DNA of 64,000 nucleotides, from contig OX344763.1 in the NCBI GenBank assembly GCA_947034895.1, positions 44,143,025 through 44,207,024 on the forward strand, written 5' to 3'. The position numbers and the translations under genes are program-made. How positions within the stretch are numbered: position 1 is the stretch's first letter; every line of letters starts with the position of its first letter. The notes beneath the pieces are model-generated. The model searched no databases and was not told where the DNA came from. It saw only the letters and a program-made list of their open reading frames with translations. This stretch comes from Rhytidiadelphus loreus. Lineage: Eukaryota; Streptophyta; Bryopsida; Hypnales; Hylocomiaceae. Below, piece after piece: positions 37,760-50,100 of the stretch.

Positions 37760-38417
37760 AGTACCATCATATTGTCACTTAGGGCATGTTTACACTTCAA
37801 AAGCTTTAGGTTTGTATCAACCCAAAGTTCAAATTAAAACACTCCCATTTCTTGGGGTTCCAACCAAAAGTTTTGGGTGTAAGCAGGTCCTTAGTAGGTT
37901 GCAATGGATTTGGTGGATAAACATATAAAAGGAGATTCTAAAATTCCACTCAATCAATGGCACAAGTCAAGGAGTGTTAGAACTTGCATCATCCAACCTA
38001 CCAAACTACGATGGGAGTGTCCTACTGTTGTGGGAAGTGCTAGCATGTGATCATAGATTCTTTGAACCCATGAGCCTAGGAGTGTATATTATAGACATTT
38101 TTTTAAATAATTATAGGTGTTTATATTGTAGATATTTATATTATAGACTCTTTTTATGTTGTATGATATCTATGTTATAAACACCTTTAAATGGTTGTCG
38201 ATACATATCTACAACAAGGTTCAAGGCTCCTAGACTCACACTAGCATTGTTGCTATTGTTGTTACAAAATTAACCCTGAAATGCTAATGAAGACACAAAG
38301 TGTCTGGTTGGATGACTTCACCTAAAAGTGTAGGATGGAAAAAAATGTTTTTACATTCAATTTTGCTCTTGAAGTTGTTAGAGTACATTTTCAGTGAATA
38401 ATATTGTAAATATCCTG
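37760..38417. other. Intergenic DNA, nothing recognised
   Basis: AT-rich, with a short imperfect repetition of TTATATTATAGA words near 38090-38180. There is no supportable exon. Confidence 0.4.
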
Positions 38418-38522
38418 AGGAAAGAAGGAAAGAAGGAAAGAAGGAAAGAAGGAAAGAAGGAAAGAAGGAAAGAAGGAAAGAAGGAAAGAAGGAAAGAAGG
38501 AAAAAAGGAAAAAAGGAAAAAA
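38418..38522 (+). repeat. Microsatellite, GAAAGAAG unit of 8 bp
   Basis: About eleven GGAAAGAA-type units run without break, then three units in which the G inside has become A (GGAAAAAA). The lysine/glutamate-rich and phenylalanine-rich frames it opens on the two strands are artefacts of the repeat. Confidence 0.95.
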
Positions 38523-39109
38523 GCCCTTTTCTGGAACATCCTAGTGCTAGGCACTGATCTGCTTGTTTCCAGTCTATTTCTTTGCTTACTGAATTTTTGT
38601 ATACTGAATTCTTTCTCATTTTGTCCCTATCAAGACTCAAGTCAGTTATTTAGATCACACTAATATAGATTCATACCTTTGCCAATTAGATGCAAAATAA
38701 ACCTATCATCAATTCATACATCATTGTAGAAGTTTGCTCACATCATTATCTAGTCTCATGCTTTGTGTACTGTATTTTTGAAAGATATGTGCAAAGCATC
38801 ATACTAGTAGAACCAGAAAAAATTCTGAAGGTTCACAGTACATCATGATATGTCTAAAAAAATGCATAATAACACTTTCTAAAGTCTCCATATAATTCTA
38901 GAGTTTGTGAGTAAAGCACGAGAAAAAGTATTGTGACATTCAATCGTTCCTTGAGGTAGTAAGCCTCACCTGCACCCATGGCAACCAACATCAAATTATG
39001 AGGTTAGTGACCGCATGCGAGGTGTCTACAGCTTACTAACAACGTGTTATAGTTTTCACAATGAAAAATTGAATCATAAACAATACTACATTTCTTAACT
39101 CACAACAAG

Positions 39110-39371
39110 TGTCAAACAACGGAAATATAAAAAACCTGGCTGCTGTTCAAGGATTGAGAAGTCGTCATGTTTCCACAGTAGTCTCAGTACATACACCAGT
39201 TACCAAACCCCAGTATTTTGAGCCACCTCAGTCAGTCACCAAGCAACAACCTCACTTGCTCTCAGTTTTCCGAAATGGTAACCCAGCAGACCACCGAGCC
39301 AGCAACAACAACAGAACTTCAGAAATTCGAAATGGTACCTCAGACTACCTCCAGAACTATGCTGGGAGTAA
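39110..39371 (+). other. Open stretch with a consensus donor, possible exon of an unknown transcript
   Basis: About 87 codons are open, with a Gln/Asn/Thr-rich product (for example VTKQQPHLLSVFRNG). They end at a consensus donor, GGGA then GTAAGT, at 39372. The sequence is less AT-rich than its neighbours. There is no ATG start, no domain, and a second frame is open as well. It may be an exon of a non-coding or decayed gene. Confidence 0.2.
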
Positions 39372-40128
39372 GTTCTTTAGTTGAGGTTATGTGCTTAGGC
39401 AGCTGGTAGAGTTAATTAGTTTGCCCGCCCAATCTTGCTGTCATCCAGGCTGTGCATCAAGCACAAATGGACGCCAATTTTTAAAAAAAACCACATCCCA
39501 TAATTATTAAATCAGACTGTTGATTGTCTGAGTTAACCGATAGTTCCGCAGTTGCATATACTAGCAAAGGGTTATAAATGTGAGTCTGTGCATGGATTAA
39601 ATGTCCACATAGCTGCAGAGATGCTTACAATCTTCAGTAAATGTTAACCATCTGTAATGCATATGAATTAGAAGTATTAGTTAATGAGGATCATACCCTC
39701 CTCAAAAAACCTCTGTGAATATTGTACAAGTATAGATTTAACTAAATCTTGTAGCTTTAATCCGTCATGTATGGTCAGAAGTGATTATCACAAACTGCCA
39801 CCTTTATCTATCTCTCCAGAATGTGGGAAGTTGTAAAATAATACATCAAACCATAACATAGAGAGGGTGCATATCATTTTTTTATTTTTGTATAAAAGTG
39901 ATACATGCATCAAACTGAGGCATAGGTTGGTGATAAAAAAACTAGAGACTGTTGTAGTATAGAAGAATCTTTTTAAGAAAAGAGACTTTATAATATTCTT
40001 AAGTTTTCACTTAAGTCCTATAAGATCTACCGTTGTGATTATTTCTCACAGAATATCATATTTTACTTTTATCCCAAAGTTGGTACTTGGTGATGAAAGC
40101 TAGAAAAAAAAGAAAAAAAGAAAAAAAG

Positions 40129-40212
40129 AATTTGGCTACAAAATGGCAACAAACAAAGGAAAAAAGGAAAAAAGGAAAAAAATAATTTGGCTACAAAATG
40201 GCAACAAACAAA
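40129..40212 (+). repeat. Tandem duplication with A-rich linkers (55-bp period)
   Basis: A 29-bp word starting AATTTGGCTACAAAATGGCA occurs at 40129 and again at 40184, each preceded by runs of GAAAAAAA or GGAAAAAA. This is a simple local duplication. Confidence 0.8.
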
Positions 40213-40693
40213 CTGTGAAGTTTTTTGCCAAAAAACTTCAAATTAAAAAAAAAATCTTAGATGAAATCGCTAGATTGTGAATGAAAACAAAATGATCGAT
40301 ATTATACGATACATGCTAATGTGATATTTTCTGTCTAATATGTGGATGAGTATTGAAGTTTGGAGCACCACTACAAACAAACATTTGATATCGCCAATTT
40401 GGCACTTCATAAAAAATGAAATGATAAAAAAAGGCCAGTCCCGGTGTGAACCCCTTCATTCGGTCTCCTTCATGGGATTCGCATTCCTACCAGTACAGAC
40501 TGCCACAGTGCGTCTTCATGAAGGTCTTGCTCCCCGCCAGCTTCTTTGGTGCATCCCTTTCTCAAAGAAAGGCCTTTCTTAACTGACCGATCATTCTGTC
40601 AACGTCATTTGGGCATGCAAATAGAAAACAACCAAAATTAAACTGAGCACCAATTCACACGGTCTCATGGCATGGGTCGGGGGGTGGAGGAGT

Positions 40694-40967
40694 TAAGGTG
40701 GGTACACCCCAAACCATCACTTTTTACTACTGAGCCTAGTTGCTATTATGAAACGTCAAATTTTCACATATTCATGTTGGCAAGTGAAAGGAGGTTTCAA
40801 CGCACCAAAGAACGTCACATTTGGATATCGTATGCAAAAGTTATTAAGGGTCAAAGTTCGTTTCTGAAAGCGCTCCATCCAAATAGGTACATAACTGAAA
40901 TTCGAAATGTACAAACCTTCTAGATGGCGCTTTAAGGTCAGGTGCCATTTAACAACATACTACCTTA
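40694..40967 (+). mobile_element. TAAGGT-family MITE, copy 2 (274 bp)
   Basis: Full-length and very close to copy 1 at 2338-2612. Here the flanks read TTAA on both sides (GAGTTAAGG and ACCTTAACAG), so a TTAA target cannot be excluded from this copy alone. Other copies keep only TA. It is non-coding. Confidence 0.8.
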
Positions 40968-41089
40968 ACAGCAGTAGCCGATCATTGAAGCAATGTCCAT
41001 AGACTTATAATAAGATAGGAGGTCCATAAAGTAACCATTTTAGAGCTGAAACCAAAATTGGGGGAGGTGAAACTCATTACATGTGTTTT

Positions 41090-41400
41090 GGCTACTTGGG
41101 AGGCTGTTTTGGCTGCTTGGCTGCTGCAAGTTCCCAACTCGAAACTCCCCTGAGAACCGCCGAACCCCGTTGTTCCCCGCCTGTGCTTACCTGGCCGAGA
41201 GACTGCTAGGTTAGTTTTTTTGACAGTAAAAAAGAAAATTAACTTTGTTTCTCATTTTAAGGACTTAAAAAAAATTAAAAAAAAATTAAATCTGACAGCG
41301 GCATTCTTTCATTGCCGGGGGAACAACGCCGGGAAAGGCACTGAAACGGCCCTCTGGGACCCCGAAATCTCATCTAATGTTTTGAAATATTTTTCAGTAA
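41090..41400. repeat. Second copy of the repeat at 26190-26430
   Basis: It shares the series GAGAGACTGCTAGGTTA, AATTAACTTTGTTT, CTGAAACGGCCCTC and ATCTCATCTAATG with 26190-26430. It is more GC-rich than its neighbours. No gene is seen. Confidence 0.5.
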
Positions 41401-41478
41401 AATTTTTGACTTGAAAGACAAATGGAATTGGAATATCCAATCCACGGCGTTTCATTCTTTTTTTAGAGCTTTGTAAAA

Positions 41479-41640
41479 TCAATTATGAGTTTTGTAAGTT
41501 GAAATGGCATAGGGCTCTGGAATCATCCACCTCCTCAAATGTACGTTGTCTGTACATTGCTGATACAATGAAAAAGCACCATGTACAAATAGCGTACATT
41601 TGAGGAGGTGGGTGATTTTAGAGTGCCAATGTACAAGTTT
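41479..41640. repeat. Inverted repeat with CCTCCTCAAATGTACG arms
   Basis: CACCTCCTCAAATGTACG at about 41529-41546 and its inverse at about 41593-41611 face each other. Weaker pairing continues outward (GGAATCATC and GGTGATTTT). A related, inverted sequence lies at 19440-19560. It is probably the core of another small foldback element. Confidence 0.55.
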
Positions 41641-41682
41641 GAATTCATGAACACCACATTGGTATGTTAAGGCCAAAGTCAT

Positions 41683-44326
41683 TCAGCCAAGGTTGCACTT
41701 AATATCTCAAAGAGTACAAGCGTGAGGCAATAAAGTGTTGGGGTTGATTTTGCAATAGGGTGTTTTTGTTGTAGGGTACCTTGTAAGAAGCAACAACAAA
41801 TACAAGTGATGATAGATAATATAAACCTATTCGAGTATTACCTACCTATTGTCAACACTATTCAATATTTACTTGCATTAAGTTTAGAGTTATGCCAAGT
41901 TGCAAGGAGCACTTATATTGTCTTTTACAGTATTTTAGATAAACTAATACAATGTAGTCTTTGCTATTTTAATACTATTTCAAATATTATAGAAGTCATC
42001 TAACTTTCATCCATTTTTCACAGTAATTAAACCACATTCATCCAAATATCATTCAATTAGTGTATAGGTGTCCATCACTGATCAAATTCTAAATAGCCTA
42101 CTTGAACTAACTTAAATAGTAGTATATTCCCTCAAAGTTTTAGTGACCATTATATTGCTTCTATATTACATTGGACTACATTTTAAAGCAAATTTTGATC
42201 CCTGATGCTTAGCATCTTTGACCAAACTAAGGATTCTATTAATATAGGCAACTTTCTCAAATTTTTATTGCATTGTAATGTATATATTGATTGTTGTGAA
42301 GAATTGGAACTTACCAAATGTTCATATTATTGGATTGCCTATCAAAACCAACCAACCAACATATGTTAAAATTATTAAGTTACATAGATTTTTATTTTGA
42401 TATTTGGTATGGTTGACTAAGAATATGGGTTTTAATGTCATACTACAATTGTTATTGCATGTAATTTCACCTTTCTTCTATAGAAATATCCCAATTTTGT
42501 TTCAATGAAACAATTAAAGGCTCAAAATGACAATTGTATTGCATCTTTGAATTTATCTTATTTGTATGGGAGATTTAGTAGAAAATTATAAAAATAGATG
42601 TCCATTTTTTTGCAAAATATATTGTATGGAGAAAAAATAATTATACAATTTGTCTAATTTGATAATCTAACAACTATTTTCTTAAAATAAAAATATTTGC
42701 TAGAGATGTATCAATTTTGTACTTTACGTACAATCTTCTAAAAGTTGAGCAATCCTTGCAAGATTTTTAATAAAATATCTTATTTGTATTATAAATGATT
42801 TTTGAAAATTGATTGCTTATGGATTGAAATAATATTTTTTTGTGATGAAAATCATAGATGAGATTTACAACTTGAAAATTGATTTTTTAAAATTGTGAAC
42901 TATTGAAAATCTAAATTTTTTAGTCTATGATACATTAAACCCAAAACATTACTTGAGATTTGAAGCCAAGGGAAGGCCGTTTCAGGTTTGTTCCCTTGGC
43001 CATTTCCTGCGATTGTAGTGTATCAACTACTACTCTCAGGGCAGTAATGACCCAATATTTAAAAAAAACTTGGTCAAAAAACATGTTTTGAACCATTTTT
43101 TTTTTAATTTTTAATTTTTTCTCTCGAGGTGGCACAGTCGCCACCACATCAACAAAGAGTTTCCTGCATGTTCCCTGCAATTTCAACAATGTTAGAGGGC
43201 ATTCGGAATTCGCAATCTCCCAATGCCCTCAAATCTCTTCTAATGATGGGAAATTAGGGTTCATAAAAGAAACCTTGACTTTTAATTACTTTATTATTCA
43301 TGTGTAATGATGGGTGAAAATATGAAATACTTGCTAATTTTGTCACACTTGGAGTAGGGATAGTGTTGGGAGTACTTGATGGAATTTTGGAAAAAAATCA
43401 AATCAAAAACATAAAATTAGTAGAATACAATAAATAAAATATTCTCATAATTTGATGCATAAGAAAAAGATCTATCAAAATTGTGCACATAACAAGTTAA
43501 TAGAAAATTCTAGGGAAATAAAATGTTTTTGATGTTGTACTATGACTATGTAGAGCAAATAAAATTTCTTATTTCATTGCAAAATAACAATTTCAAACAT
43601 TTATTCATATTTAAAGGAAATTGTAGTACATTGTTATATAAACCTTGACAAGATTCAATGATGATAATTATGTCCACATCACATATTCAAAAAAGATTTT
43701 ATTCAATTAAAGAATAAGACGAGTCATCTAAAAGAATCCAAAGATTAGGACAAATCTCACTAATTCCAAGTAAAAGTAAAGTAGACAAGTCTATTTTAGA
43801 CATTTTTCTCATTCTAAGCAATCATTAATGAATCAATGGGTCCATCAAAGTCATGCATTCAATCTAAAATAGTCATTCTTGAATAATTACAATTGGGCCA
43901 CAATGAAATGACTTGTGTCTAACTACAATCACAATTTTGAGTTGAGATCAATGGGATACATGAATTAGTGACAATCATATTCAGTATCAATACCCATGTC
44001 TATATACCATATATTCATATGTATTCATGTAATATATCCCATATATCCCATAGACCTACATATATTGTAACAATTATTTTGTAAGTACCATATTCAAGAT
44101 TGTAACCATTGTAGGTGAATAACATATGTATATTGTGTGTGGGGGGGGGGACATTCAAATAACTCTTTTAAGTTACAAGGGCAACACACTTCAAAAATTC
44201 ATAACAAATCCACACTGTGTTGAAAAAACATAATTTCAAGTCCTTCCACCTTCTTTTCATTTACCTATATGTTTAAAAACTCAAACTCTTCTGACCATTC
44301 TATGGAGGCAAGGCCCCCATTCTCAT
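41683..44326. other. AT-rich gene desert
   Basis: No exon, RNA gene or clean element end is seen. A fragment at about 42940-43260 carries the inverse of part of the 26190/41090 repeat. A G-run of ten bases lies near 44141. Confidence 0.45.
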
Positions 44327-44566
44327 GGCCAGGGTGATCGGCCCCCCCGTCACTTGTCCCTTTGAAGTCATTCTAGGGGTGCATGTAAAAAAAAGATCAA
44401 TCCCCTATTTTGTGCTTGATTAATTGATCTTCCACGTCTCTCCTAGCTATTTTTGGGGCTTCTGATTGCAAATATGAATTCAAAATTTGCAAATTTTATC
44501 ATAGGTGGCAAATAATTGTTTTTAACATTTTCCCTCGGGGACAAGCGAGGGGGTACGTTCACCCCA
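44327..44566 (+). mobile_element. hAT-like MITE, GGCCAGGGTGA ends (240 bp)
   Basis: It begins GGCCAGGGTGATCGGCCCCC and ends with GAGGGGGTACGTTCACCCC. Its size, ends and interior (a GGGGCTTCTGATTGCAAATA word) match the elements at 58532-58758 and 58792-59017. It is non-coding and lies just before the GC-rich flank of the ABC transporter gene. Confidence 0.6.
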
Positions 44567-46505
44567 TCCGTAAACCACTCCCAGGAAATGTCCCGTTCAT
44601 TTCTTGGGAGGCTTCTGTAGCGTAATGCCCGATTACGCGGGTTTTCCTGCGTAATTGGGCATTACAAATTTCTCATCTGACTTCGATTTTTCATCCCCGA
44701 TTTTCATCCTTTTTTGCTCGTGATTTATGCTGGTCAATACCTCTTATCGTCAGGCGTTTTGAGAAAAAAAGCGCCGCCTCGTCGGGCTCCGACCTCCTTG
44801 TCGGCCCTTTTTTTCCCAAAATGCCCTCCTCTTCCCTATACATTCTCATCTACCTGAAGTAACTTAAAGGTAAGGTACTCTCCAACAACAAAGTGGGCCA
44901 CAATTTCAACTCCGACACGGGAGTGCAATGTGGTTGACAAACACGCCTAATGCAATTGATGAGAAGTGGGGGGGACATTAATTAAGGGAAGGGGGTGGAA
45001 ATACAAGTGGCCGCGGGCATTGAAAGCCCAAAGACAAAACGAGGAACTGACGGACTGGACTTCAGTTCCCCGGGAACTCATGACTGCCCAGTCACCACCC
45101 GGCCCAGTCATCACCCGACCCGGCCCGGCCCGGCACGCAGGCAGGCCAGGTGATGACTGCTCATCGGCACTCGCCGTCACCGTTCTTTATGAGGCTCCAC
45201 CCGCTCTCACCCGTTGCACAGTCCAACGACGACGAACGACGAACGTCGACGTCCGTCCAGTCGTCTCTCTCTCTCTCTTCCTCTCATCAAGCTCTGGCTG
45301 GTGCCTGCTCTGGCGACTGTCACCCTTTCTGCTTGGCCTCACGTGAGCTCTATTGCAGTTGTTGATCTGCGCAGCGTCATCGCCTCATCGGCATTGCGTG
45401 CGTTCCTCTCATCCCTAATTTTGTTTTGATGCTAGGTTTGACGAAGGCGACGCCGCTGGGAAAGGAGAGGTGGAATGACACTGTGAGGCCGTTTTTCTGC
45501 GCGTCTTTGCGTCTGGTTTCGGTTTGAGAATGCGGGAGTACTGGAGAGAAGGTGCAGTTACTGAGGAGCGTGTGATGTTTTCGACGGAGAGGTGTCGTGC
45601 AGCGTGTACACGGTGAGCTACCGTGTTTCTTCGTTTTCGTTTGGTGACATTTTCAAATGGAGTGTGTAAAGTGCAGCAGCTATTGGACCATGCCATTTGG
45701 CTACGTAGTTGTCCTTATTCGTGGTTTAAGTTATGAAGGGCGCCGTTTCAAGCTCAGCTTCGATTTGAAAGGGTTAAAATTCTATTTGAGAGGTTGAAGC
45801 TCGAGACTTCAGGATGTTTGGAAAAAGAACAGAGAGACGCAAAACGAGATACTTTGCGTCTCAAGAAACTAGAATACGCAATACTCGACCGATTTTCGTG
45901 ACAAATGATGTATTAAGCTCGGGGATGCGCACAGGCTATTGCATGCCTTGATCCGGCTATCTCCTGCTTCAGCAATGGTAAAACCGTCATTGTTTTTTGG
46001 CTTGCTGAGTTTGAGTACTGGCTATATCATTTAATTCTTTCACTCTTTGAAGGTGACGGAAAATGCGTCGCTTTTGGAGCACGCAGACACGTTGAAGTGT
46101 ATTTTATGTGTGGCCTGCGGAGCTGGCTTAGATCATGACACTATCTCTCAGGGACTTCTTCTGATGAATTGCTTCATGCACTATCTGGCCATGGAATGTT
46201 AGATTTCCGACGCTAGAATTCCGAAACATTGTTACATTTTAGCTGCAGTGTGCCTAGTGTCAGTACCGTTTTACCAATACGTCGGCTCTGCATTTCGTCC
46301 ACCACAGATTCAAACCGTAAGCTGTGGTCACTAGCCGGAGTGAGCAGCAGCTTCCGTAATCGTCCTCCGTGTTTTGTTCTCCTTACCTTTTCTGTTTTGA
46401 TATGGAATTGAGCTAGCTTTGAGATTGTCCAAGCCGTATCTACAGTTTTGAAGTAGATGCTGACCGCCGTAAGAGCACTTCCTCCTTGCGCTAAATGCAG
46501 AAGAG

Positions 46506-46566
46506 ACAAATTTATGGCATTTCAAGTAATCAATTTATGCTGTGAAATGAAATGCCATAAATTTGT
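46506..46566. repeat. Perfect 19-bp inverted repeat with a 23-bp loop
   Basis: ACAAATTTATGGCATTTCA at 46506-46524 is exactly complementary to 46548-46566. If transcribed, as it would be in a leader intron, it would form a strong hairpin. It may also be a very short foldback insertion. Confidence 0.85.
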
Positions 46567-46781
46567 TAACCGTCTTATTACTAAATCCCCGTATTCGGTT
46601 AATTATTTACTATCCCTGCAATGATTAGAGGTCCGTTTAAAATTGCGTCTGGATATGAAATCACTATATTTGGTGCACAATCTGTTGGTTTCTTTATGGG
46701 GATTCTAATTTGTACTGTAGGTTTCTACGTAAGGTCCTCCTCGATGAAAAACAGTAATATGCCCTGATGATCTTGTCTAAA

Positions 46782-46835
46782 CGCAGCGTCACTGTCTGGT
46801 TGTATCTATTGACCGCAGCGTCACTGTCTGGTTGT
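46782..46835 (+). repeat. 22-bp direct repeat, 32-bp spacing
   Basis: CGCAGCGTCACTGTCTGGTT plus GT occurs at 46782-46803 and again, without change, at 46814-46835. It lies upstream of the transporter start codon, in the likely leader or leader intron. Confidence 0.9.
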
Positions 46836-47161
46836 GTCAGTTTGTCACCCCGATATTTTTGTTGTGAGGTTTCTCATTAGGAATTTCATTTGTACTAGAT
46901 TTCTACATTAGACCAGCTATTGCAAAATGACATTGACATGTTCTTAGCACGAGAAGCACCGTGCATCTCGATACTATTTTCACTGAAAATGTGGAGATTG
47001 AATGTCAAATCACCTACAGCGGAGAGAAGATGCCACAGCAATGCTAGGGCTGCAGGGACTACAATTTGGCTGAAGTGCGTCAGGAAAATTCGGGAAGCAG
47101 AATTCGTACCCAGTGGAGCACCCTACTCCTCGAAGCTGAACTTAGCTGTATAACTTTCAGT

Positions 47162-50100
47162 ATGTTCAGGAGGGAGGAGGATGGTTTGTATGAAGAGGGA
47201 ATTCCTAGGAAAAAAAAAATTGGGAACAATGAGGGGCTTTATTTGACAGATTTTCCTTCGGCTCGTCCGAATTCACAGTCTGTCGAGCTCCAGCAGATAA
47301 AACCTCCGAGACTTATGAAGAATGTGGAGGTGCCAAAGAAGAAAGAAGAACCTCCAAGTGTTTCGTATTACAAGCTCTACTCCTTCGCAGATACTTACGA
47401 CGTGTTGCTCATTTTTCTCGGGACCGCTGGTGCTTGCATGCATGGTGTTGCCATCCCTGTTTTCTTCATATTCTTTGGCAAACTCATCGACGCTTTTGGA
47501 ACGTACTACAACGATCCCAAAACTATGAGTGAAGAAGTCTCAAAGGTTCATATCTCGTTCCGACCTCTAAGCTTCAATTTATAGGAATAAATTGACTTTT
47601 CAGTTGCATGCATGCGAATTCCCGTTGAATGAACTTTGAAACCTATGTGGTCCAGAACGCTGGATGGATATTGGATGCCACTTAAAAGTGAATTGAAATT
47701 AACCTCAGAAGGGCTCTCTGTGCAGTGTGCCGATGACTTTTTTCCCTATTCTTGTGGTGGTGAGCACGTTGTAAGATTCTGATAGAATTATGGACTTGTG
47801 TTCCTCATCATGATGTAATTGCATTGCAGAACGCTCTCTATTTCCTGTACTTGGCAATTGTGGTCTTCGTTTCTGCATGGCTTGGTAAGTTGGTTACTAT
47901 CAGGTGGTTCTCTATTTACTGGCTTTGGAACTTTCTAGGGATTGGATCTTGAAAGCACTCATCTATGTTTTAAAACAAGCTTTTTAATAAAAAGAACTTC
48001 TACTGAAGGATCTCAACTCCAAGGTCCGACAATATGGGCTACTTGAGGCAAAGTTTAATGGTCGTTCCGCTCAGGTTCTTTGATAACTACGAATACATTC
48101 TGGAAATGAAACTACAAAGCTTGGAATTTATATTTCCTGAATGTATTCATTCCATTGCAGAGGTCGCATGCTGGATGCAAACTGGAGAAAGACAATCCGC
48201 GCGAATGAGAGTAGCATACCTTAAGGCCATGCTTTCTCAAGATGTGGGATTTTTCGACACTGATGCCAGCACGGGGGAGATTGTTAGTCGCATATCTAGT
48301 GACACATTGTTGGTGCAAGAGGCAATTAGCGAGAAGGTACATCAGAAAATTGACGGACACTGTTATTCTCTGTATTTGTGAAGGAAAGTCCCAAGTATTC
48401 TCTTATCTTTGTAAACGTCGCCGTCATGAGCAAGTTAAGTCAAAAGATATAGTTGAAGCCTCCCCCCACCCCCTATCTAAAGATTCGGGAGGATCTGTCG
48501 GAATATGTTATTGAAGTCCGTCTCCACCTATTTTAGCAAGTTGAGGATCCTGAACGGCCTAAAAATATTTTGAGATTTGTTAATATTCTATGGTAGGATG
48601 AATGGTTTTCAATGTCCACAATTGGTTTCTGTGGTTTCAGGAGAACATCTGAAATAGATGAAGATCAGAATGCAAAAGAAATAATTCTCTGTAATATAGG
48701 TGTTGACTGACGGGATCTATCTGGTTCCAGGCAGGAAACTACGTGCATTACATGGCCAGGTTTATTTCGGGCTTTGCGGTGGGCTTCACGTCGGTGTGGC
48801 AACTCACTCTTGTCACTCTTGCTGTGGTGCCTCTGATTGCACTCGCTGGAGGCTCCTACGCTGTTGTTATGATTGGATTGACAAGTCGAAGCCAGAAGGC
48901 CTACTCAAAAGCTGGAGAAATTTCTGAAGAGGTTTGTTTTTTACTTGGTGGTTGTTTTAAGTTTTCCTGCTGGGGTACATTTTGTTACAATGTCATCAGA
49001 ACTCCGAATGTCCATCAGTGCGGTTGCTCCGAGATCTAATTCGGCTATGAGTGAGATAATTAAGCTTTCATTAACTAGTTATCATATTCTCGAGGAGACG
49101 TTAATGTATTGTATTGGTCTGAATCACGTTCCTGATCGGCTCCTGGGCGTTGTGTTTTGACAGGCGATTTCACAAGTTCGGACAGTGTATTCATTCGTGG
49201 GTGAGAACAAGGCTATCAAGAAGTACTCGGATGCCTTAGAGAGTACTCTGAAACTTGGGAAGAAAGGAGGTTTAGCTAAGGGATTGGGCGTTGGTTGCAC
49301 ATATGGGCTCCTCTTTGGAGCATGGGCCTTACTACTGTGGTATGCGCACATACTTATTTTCAAGAACATAACCAATGGTGGCCAAGCTTTCACAACGATC
49401 CTGAATGTTATCATCAGTGGGATGTAAGTGACTGTCAAATCTCTTGTGCCATGGTTTGTCCATTGTTCATGATAATTTAATTAATAACCAATCTGCCATT
49501 GCTGGAGATGCTGGTAGCAGATGCTGATAACTTCATCGATTACTGTTCGCAGTGCCTTGGGCCAGGCAGCGCCAAATTTAACAACGTTTGGAAAAGGGAA
49601 AGCAGCAGGGTATAACATACTTTCAATGATTGCAAAAAACCCTCTTGTGAGCCGAAACAGGGACGGATCAATCCTGTGTCAAGTGCGCGGCCAAATCCAG
49701 TTCAAAAGTGTAGCCTTTTGCTACCCTTCTAGACCCGGAGTTCAGATTTTTCAAAACTTGTGTCTCACCATCCCAGCTGGAAAAACTGCATCTATGGTTG
49801 GGGGCTCAGGGTCAGGAAAGAGTACCATTATTGCTCTCATCGAACGATTTTACGATCCTTCTTCAGGTAGAGATTGTTATTGTGTTGGAGTTGGCTTTAA
49901 AATATTTTCACTTTTAGTACCACTCGATCTCCTTGTCTCGTCACCCAAAATACTCTTGCAACATTCTTTGGAATTTAACATCTGAGGGCCTCGGTAACGC
50001 AGGTGAGGTACTGCTTGACGGATTTAATATCAAGAATCTTGAGCTGCAATGGCTCCGTGAGCAAATCGGTTTAGTCAACCAAGAACCTGCCCTTTTTGCC

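Larger units (their letters stand above)
44571..47161 (+). promoter_or_regulatory. GC-rich flank and probable 5' leader of the ABC transporter gene
   Basis: Base composition changes sharply from AT-rich desert to GC-rich near 44571, as at the other gene starts here. It holds a run of CCGG/GGCCC words near 45100-45136 and a CT-rich tract at 45263-45285, both usual in plant promoters and leaders. A donor-like ACGGTGAGC near 45609 and a CTGCAGGG acceptor-like site near 47055 allow one or more leader introns, but none can be proved. Short open frames here do not look like genes. Confidence 0.4.

Noticed and set aside
38284..38663. Open frames of 118 and 89 codons on opposite strands
   Set aside because: They exist only because the 8-bp microsatellite lacks stops. 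The product is monotonous (KKERRKEG or FLLSFFPS).
44966..45429. Open frames up to 126 codons before the transporter
   Set aside because: They overlap in several frames of a GC- and CT-rich promoter-like region, with no domain and no conserved residues.
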